Below, piece after piece: positions 52,280 to 56,660 of a DNA stretch of 56,660 nt. The number at the start of each line of letters is the position of its first letter. Position 1 is the first letter of the stretch. Under the pieces are notes generated by a model. That model searched no databases. It worked only from the letters and a program-made list of their open reading frames with translations, and had not been told where the DNA came from. Position numbers and translations under genes: made by a program. Origin of the DNA: an uncultured archaeon. Its GTDB lineage: Archaea > Halobacteriota > Methanosarcinia > Methanosarcinales > Methanoperedenaceae. The stretch covers positions 1 to 56,660 of the forward strand of contig CABMIH010000043.1 in the NCBI GenBank assembly GCA_902386205.1, written 5' to 3'.

Positions 52280-53401
52280 ATGACTAGAGAAGAATTATTG
52301 GCAAAAGTAAAAACTTCACGCCCATCCGTGACCGTCGTCGGCCTGGGTGGAGCCGGTTGTAACATAACAACGTGGATAGCAGATAAGAAATTGACTGGCG
52401 GCAAGATTATTGCAGCCAATACGGATGCAGCGCATCTTAGCACAATGACACGGGCAGATACTATCATGCTGCTGGGTGAAAAACTGTGCAAGGGCCATGG
52501 CTGCGGAGGATTCCCTGAAAGAGGTACCGAGGCCGCAAAAGAAAACCTGGCCGAGATAAGGGAGGAAATAAAAGATTCCAACCTGCTGTTCCTTGTAGCA
52601 GGACTTGGAGGAGGTTCGGGCACAGGCGCAATACCGGTTTTTGCAGGTGTCGGGAGGGAAACAGGCGCGTTAACTATCGCGTGCGTGACGATACCTTTTA
52701 CGATCGAAATGGCACGGCGTGAAAAAGCGCGTGAGGCCATCAGGTCGCTTGCCGGGACATGCGATTCGATTGTTGTCATAGATAACTCAAAACTCAGGGA
52801 AGTTGCCGGCAACCTGCCCCTTAAAGAGGCCCTTGCCGTTGCGAACGCACTTGTAGGATCGTTTGTAAAGAACATCACAGATACCATAACGCAGCCGAGC
52901 CTTGTGAACCTTGATTATGCAGATCTGCGGGCAGTGATGGAACGCGGCGGGATATCATCTATCGGCATCGGCGAGGGAGACGGCGCGACCCGCGTGGAAA
53001 AAGCCGTGGCACAGGCACTTTCGACCCCGCTTCTTGATATCACAGATGTCTCTACTGCTTACGGAGTACTGATCCATATCGTAGGAGGAGAGGACATGAC
53101 CCTTGAGGAAGTAGCCGTTGCAGGGGAACAGATAATGGACAAGGTCCCGAACACAAAGCGTGTGATTTGGGGCGCGAAAGTGGATCCCGACATTGTTGGA
53201 AGGGTGCGCGTGATGGCTGTCCTGACAGGCGTCACATGCCCGTTCATAAGCGGAGAAGTAAAGCAAAAAGCTCCTCAACCCCAACTCCCAAAGGAAGTCG
53301 TAAAACCGCTCCGTGAGGCGATGGAGCATATGGCAAGAGCCCAGGATGACCTGCCGCGCGAAACGATTTCCAAGGCCGCGGTTTTCAGCAAGGAAAAGTA
53401 G
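52280..53401 (+). CDS. ftsZ: FtsZ-family cell-division GTPase
   Basis: 373 residues. The G1 region is VVGLGGAGCNI (19-29), the tubulin signature GGGSGTG is at 110-116, and the T7 synergy loop is NLDYADLRAVM. The C-terminal tail after about 335 is short and charged, without a strong FtsA/SepF-binding peptide. It polymerises with GTP to form the division ring. It is a true FtsZ rather than a CetZ shape-control protein by its T7 loop and length. Monocistronic; the stop is TAG. Confidence 0.93.
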   Translation: MTREELLAKVKTSRPSVTVVGLGGAGCNITTWIADKKLTGGKIIAANTDAAHLSTMTRADTIMLLGEKLCKGHGCGGFPERGTEAAKENLAEIREEIKDSNLLFLVAGLGGGSGTGAIPVFAGVGRETGALTIACVTIPFTIEMARREKAREAIRSLAGTCDSIVVIDNSKLREVAGNLPLKEALAVANALVGSFVKNITDTITQPSLVNLDYADLRAVMERGGISSIGIGEGDGATRVEKAVAQALSTPLLDITDVSTAYGVLIHIVGGEDMTLEEVAVAGEQIMDKVPNTKRVIWGAKVDPDIVGRVRVMAVLTGVTCPFISGEVKQKAPQPQLPKEVVKPLREAMEHMARAQDDLPRETISKAAVFSKEK

Positions 53402-53452
53402 GGGTTTTAACTCCTGCGTTTTTCTTTTTTCAATTTAATTTTTTCAAAGCAT
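53401..53452 (+). terminator. T-rich terminator after ftsZ
   Basis: An imperfect GGGG/CTCC hairpin (53403-53416) followed by successive T-tracts (TTTTTCTTTTTTC, TTTAATTTTTTC), as expected for archaeal termination. Confidence 0.45.
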
Positions 53453-53478
53453 CTTATGAAGCTGTATCTATAAAAAAT

Positions 53479-53655
53479 TTAAATTTCGTACTCTTCATTA
53501 TATATTTCTGGCCGTACTTTTCTTACTTTTTCAACTATTTCTTTAATGTTGATCTGTTTCTTATCTGCTTCAGCCCATATTTCTTTTATTTTAGGGGGAA
53601 TGCTCGTAAACTCAGCAGGAGCTATCTCTATTCCTTTCGTATCAATATATTTCAC
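53479..53655 (-). CDS. Small hypothetical protein next to the CRISPR array
   Basis: 58 residues from GTG 53655. The sequence reads KYIDTKGIEIAPAEFTSIPP, KIKEIWAEADKKQINIKEIV, then EKVRKVRPEIYNEEYEI. It is helical and charged, and an AAGGT stretch lies about 10 bp before the start. The frame continues upstream without an ATG for only a few codons, so it may be a truncated gene. I do not recognise it; an antitoxin-like or CRISPR-flanking accessory role cannot be distinguished. Confidence 0.4.
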   Translation of the reverse strand: MKYIDTKGIEIAPAEFTSIPPKIKEIWAEADKKQINIKEIVEKVRKVRPEIYNEEYEI

Positions 53656-53746
53656 GATATCATCGACCTTGATATTTTATTCTCACTCCTTTTCACCCAG
53701 TCGTTGTAGAGATGCTCGGGATTTTGGGAATTATCCATGAGATAAA

Positions 53747-54002
53747 GTTTCAATCCCCTATAACGGGTCTTCTGCTTTTCACCTACAACGAAACACAGAA
53801 TATCGTTACGTTATCGATTGTTTCAATCCCCTATAACGGGTCTTCTGCTTTTCACCTGAGCTTCAATGCAACCATACCGACAGGGGCAAATAGTTTCAAT
53901 CCCCTATAACGGGTCTTCTGCTTTTCACGAAGATTGTACTCAAGGAATCACGATGGCAGACGCATAGTTTCAATCCCCTATAACGGGTCTTCTGCTTTTC
54001 AC
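53747..54002. CRISPR. Four-repeat orphan CRISPR array
   Basis: Four identical 36-bp repeats at 53747-53782, 53820-53855, 53893-53928 and 53967-54002 (GTTTCAATCCCC ... TCTGCTTTTCAC), with three unique spacers of 37, 37 and 38 bp. On the minus strand the repeat ends ATTGAAAC, the common 8-nt crRNA 5' handle of type I-B/III systems. Transcription is therefore probably leftward with the leader at 54003-54500. No cas1/2, cas6, effector or cas10 gene is in the window. Perfect repeat identity suggests it is not decayed. None of the spacers obviously matches this window. Confidence 0.93.
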
Positions 54003-54500
54003 CCCATGTCACCGCATGTGGGTTTTTGAAAAGCATTTTAATGGCTCTATTTCCCAATCTAATCCACCATACACCTCTTTAGAATATATAACGATTTCGG
54101 AAAAATAATGTTTGGCGATTGCCTCGGTTTTTTCGCGAAAAAAGTTGCATTTTTCTATAATTATAAAAACCAATTCAGCCTCTGCATGCTGGCGATTTCC
54201 TCCCGGGGGCTTCGGGGGATTTGAGGGAATCGCCTGGATTTGAGGATTTATATGACTTAGAGTCCTTAGAACGACCCACTTTCAAAAGGTATCGATAATA
54301 ACGATTTTACCTCTGCTGGAGAGTATGTCTGCATGCCTGAAAATGATTAACAAGAATTAAAATACAGGCAACACGGGATATCTCGAAAAGAAGGCATTCT
54401 TACAGTAATCTTCATAGACTCTCAACTTTTTTTGCAAAAACCTGATAAAGGCGATAGATGGATAATAATCTATTTCTATACAAAAAACAAGAAATAAAAC
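54003..54500. promoter_or_regulatory. Presumed CRISPR leader with palindromes
   Basis: 498 bp without a gene. Starting at the array end it has CCCATG-tcaccg-CATGTGGG. Further on lie a perfect 16-bp palindrome TTTTTTCGCGAAAAAA (54128-54143) and a 12-bp stem-loop, GGCGATTTCCTC ... GAGGGAATCGCC (54191-54234). GGCGATT-CCTC also occurs as a direct copy at 54115. The AT-rich part would suit a leader and promoter for leftward crRNA transcription. The right part presumably contains the CARF gene promoter. Confidence 0.45.
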
Positions 54501-54501
54501 C

Positions 54502-55542
54502 ATGGAAAAAAGGAAAAGTCTTCTATGTCTTGTGGGAACAAGTTCGCTGAGAAATTCTTTAAGAGATAAAAAAAATGTTTTCCATAAAAATGTTTTTTCT
54601 TTGATTGAGAAACGCAATGATAAAAACATGTTGGATAGATTTTCAAAAGATCCAGAGGGCCTGGATATAATAAAATATTTATATAGTGATAAATCTGTCA
54701 ATAATCTTCTTGTAAATTGGTTAGAAGAATCTATTAAATCGAATCCTGAAATAATATCCGCAGAAGCTAATACTATAAACAATTATCTGAAAAAATGTGG
54801 CAAATTGTGTGAACGACCGTTGATCTATCTGATAAATACAACCACAGATGATGGAACATTATGCAAAGATGCTCTTAAGAATTATTTTGAAGTCTCAGCA
54901 GAAATTAAAACTCTTCCATTAATTGATACCAATTTACCGGTTAAAGATTCCGCAAATTCCGTCGAAAATGAAATTGAAGATTTGCGTGACAATCTTATTA
55001 AAATTATATTAAATGAAATGCAAAAAGATAATGAAGTGATCTATATTTCTTCTCCAGGGCTTAAACCACACTTAACAACTGCTACTATAGTGAGTAACTT
55101 CATGGGATGCCAGATTTATTATAAATTTGAAATGTCAAATGAAGTTCAAAGAATTGACAGTGAATGGTTTGATCATTCAATATTTGTAAAAAATGTTGTT
55201 GATTACATGAAAGATATGGAAATAGATGCATCATTAAATCTGATCAAGAAATTACCAAATAAAATTAAGGGTAATGTAACAGACCAATATTTCACGAATG
55301 AATTTTTGAAAAAGAGGCACTATGGTATTATTTTGAAAGAACCGGGTCGGAAATATTTATTTAAGAAAATCGGGATACCGATTGTATTGAGTTCTATCAG
55401 TCTCTTTGCCATGGTATCTGTAAATACTCTGGCAATTTATGGTGTCAAGACTTTATCGTTATCAGGTATGATTATATTTCTTCTGGGGTTAAGTACGATT
55501 TTGTTTTTCATTAAACATATCTTAGAATCTGAGAGAAACTAA
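54502..55542 (+). CDS. CARF-domain protein (Cas_APE2256-like) with two C-terminal TM helices
   Basis: 346 residues. The N-terminal ~225 residues follow the Cas_APE2256/Csm6-type CARF pattern: LLCLVGTSSLRNSL (7-20), EIISAEANTINNYL (83-96), IYLINTTTDDGTLC (108-121), and EVIYISSPGLKPHL (178-191), where the usual TGG-F-K ligand loop reads SSPGLKP. A helical linker (about 226-285) leads to two TM helices, about 291-313 (IPIVLSSISLFAMVSVNTLA) and 318-340 (SLSGMIIFLLGLSTILFFIK). No HEPN or nuclease motif is present. By analogy with CARF effectors it may sense cyclic oligoadenylate and alter the membrane. The adjacent CRISPR array supports this; no cas10 is visible. Confidence 0.78.
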   Translation: MEKRKSLLCLVGTSSLRNSLRDKKNVFHKNVFSLIEKRNDKNMLDRFSKDPEGLDIIKYLYSDKSVNNLLVNWLEESIKSNPEIISAEANTINNYLKKCGKLCERPLIYLINTTTDDGTLCKDALKNYFEVSAEIKTLPLIDTNLPVKDSANSVENEIEDLRDNLIKIILNEMQKDNEVIYISSPGLKPHLTTATIVSNFMGCQIYYKFEMSNEVQRIDSEWFDHSIFVKNVVDYMKDMEIDASLNLIKKLPNKIKGNVTDQYFTNEFLKKRHYGIILKEPGRKYLFKKIGIPIVLSSISLFAMVSVNTLAIYGVKTLSLSGMIIFLLGLSTILFFIKHILESERN

Positions 55543-55790
55543 AATCAAGATCAAATTTACCTTGCGCCAAATGGCTACCCCTTTAAGCATAGAAATAGAA
55601 ATCAGCATTTGGGGAATAGCCATGACAACGTAGGTGGTTACCAATTCATAGGTTCATCATTTAAACTTAACTATTTTTTATGCTTGCAGTAGGCCCATGT
55701 AACGGTTACAATATATGAAAATAAGTCAACAGCTTTAGTATTCATTCCCCCATTTTTATTTTAGCGAAAAAACAAACGGGGAAATGAACA
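55543..55790. other. Region between the CARF gene and the transposase
   Basis: 248 bp, AT-rich, no gene. It probably includes the left end of the insertion sequence whose transposase starts at 55791. I could not define a terminal inverted repeat because the right end is not intact in the window. Confidence 0.35.
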
Positions 55791-56538
55791 TTGGAGTTTG
55801 ATGTAGATAAACATGTAAAAAGCTATTGGAATCGATTCACCGGCTTGACTGGTATAAAAGAAGAATTTACAGATGCAACTTCAGGGCATAGTACTCGAAC
55901 ATCAAAATTTTTAGGAGGGCTTGACCTTGACCCGATAATCCCTGAACTCAACAAATATTATTCCGTCAAAGAAGGCGAAGAGAAGTATCCAAGAAGAGCT
56001 ATGTTTAAGACTATGGTCTGGAGGAAAACCAAGAACATCAAGTACTATACAAGGACTGAAAATCATCTTAATACCCATTCTGATGAGGCTATAGAACTCG
56101 GTTTTAACATCGACCAGAATGGGAATGTCATAGTTCCAGACCATGAGACCTTAAGGCACTTTGAAAAAATAAGATTGGGTAATGAAGGACTGGATTCAAT
56201 AATGGAACTCTTTTGCATCAAGGTTGTAGGAGCGGGAGACAAACTTGGATTAAAAATTGGTGAAAAAACAGGAACAGATAGTACACCGATCCAAGTTCCT
56301 AATGATACTGCCGGAGTGTATAATGGACACTATAAGAAAAAGATGGTGAAAGCACATATAACCGAGGATTACGACCATAATATCCCTCTGGCTAAAAAGG
56401 TATGCGGAGGCACTGATAATGATAATCAATATTTAGAAGACATGCTCAGGAATACATCTGTATCAGCTAAAAAGAATATGCGAGAGACCTGGTTTGATGG
56501 CGGTTATAATGGGAATAAAAATATTGCATTAGCGTTAG
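55791..56538 (+). mobile_element. IS4/IS5-superfamily transposase gene, interrupted by a second IS
   Basis: From TTG 55791 the frame encodes a DDE transposase with the DUF772-like N-terminal region (YPRRAMFKTMVWRKTKNIKY, YYTRTENHLNTHSDEAIELG), the first catalytic Asp in KTGTDSTPIQV and the second in RETWFDGGYNGNKN. At 56538 the coding sequence is cut by a different element, whose end begins TGTCCACAGACC. The frame ends artefactually at 56561 (TDLSG stop). The C-terminal catalytic Glu region is missing from the window, so this transposase is inactive as it stands unless repaired by excision. Confidence 0.85.
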
Positions 56539-56660
56539 TGTCCACAGACCTGTCGGGGTAAATTCGTCATTTTGGTCGTCATAACTTCCATAGGACTTCT
56601 GTAATCAAACGCTGAATTTGGCCTGAGGTTATATCTGGCTCTGGTATCTCGCAGCACTTC
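56535..56660 (-). mobile_element. End of a second IS: C-terminus of an IS481/IS3-type transposase, cut by the window edge
   Basis: Leftward frame from the window edge: EVLRDTRARYNLRPNSAFDY then RSPMEVMTTKMTNLPRQVCG and TAA at 56535. The RYN-x-x-RPNSAF-DYRSP-ME pattern is the C-terminal end of IS481/IS3-family (rve-type DDE) transposases. The element's terminal sequence TGTCCACAGACCTGTCGGGG starts at 56539, so the stop codon is completed by target DNA. Only 122 bp of the element are visible. Confidence 0.8.

Overview
The window looks like a chromosomal segment of a methanogen-related archaeon of the Methanosarcinales type, most likely a Candidatus Methanoperedens (ANME-2d)-like organism. Archaeal markers visible in the sequence are a membrane-anchored LonB protease, L10e, aIF2-beta with a C-terminal TRAM domain, O-phosphoseryl-tRNA synthetase, an archaeal UMP kinase, DUF2551, DUF166 and DUF2111 proteins, and TATA/BRE-type promoters. 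A CcmF/CcdA/thioredoxin cluster for c-type cytochrome maturation points to an organism rich in multihaem cytochromes. The genus assignment is inference; nothing here names the species.

Region by region. (1) Positions 1-5350 form a toxin-antitoxin island. It holds vapBC1, hicBA, vapBC2, a frameshifted vapBC3 and a truncated antitoxin/RelE pair. These are separated by copies of a dispersed repeat of about 100 bp and by three relics of one nuclease-like gene. (2) 5405-12262 carries an archaeal AAA ATPase, a DUF2551 regulator and a leftward operon: SAH hydrolase, an APH-type kinase, APS kinase, an IMPase/FBPase-family phosphatase and a radical SAM protein. (3) 12284-18573 is a leftward five-gene signalling operon: double KaiC ATPase, two small membrane proteins, a receiver protein and a very large Cache-HAMP-GAF histidine kinase that lacks its phospho-acceptor histidine. 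(4) 18748-31027 is mostly housekeeping: SdhA/FrdA with an in-frame TAG, an MBL hydrolase, ferredoxins, CarA, PncB, L10e, aIF2-beta, SepRS and chorismate synthase. It is interrupted at 25318-26893 by an AT-rich stretch of gene relics. (5) 31048-39359 concentrates proteolysis and membrane quality control: rhomboid, TldD, LonB, an S2P-CBS protease and TraB, with malic enzyme and DUF166. (6) 40426-48302 is the cytochrome c maturation and thiol-redox cluster. It contains two CcdA genes, the second with TGA exactly at its catalytic cysteine, and three copies of a shared ACTTTACA-N6-GTAAA operator. (7) 48388-53401 holds proline dehydrogenase, a split RLAN/ATP-grasp amidoligase with a GNAT enzyme, DUF2111 and FtsZ.

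(8) The right end, 53479-56660, is accessory DNA. It has an orphan four-repeat CRISPR array with no cas genes in view, followed by a CARF-type (Cas_APE2256-like) protein with two C-terminal transmembrane helices, then one insertion sequence interrupted by another. The CARF-membrane protein beside the array is the best candidate for an under-described defence effector. The TA cassette array, the shared redox operator, the His-less kinase and the stop codon at the CcdA cysteine are the other signals most worth testing. No rRNA or tRNA genes were seen.
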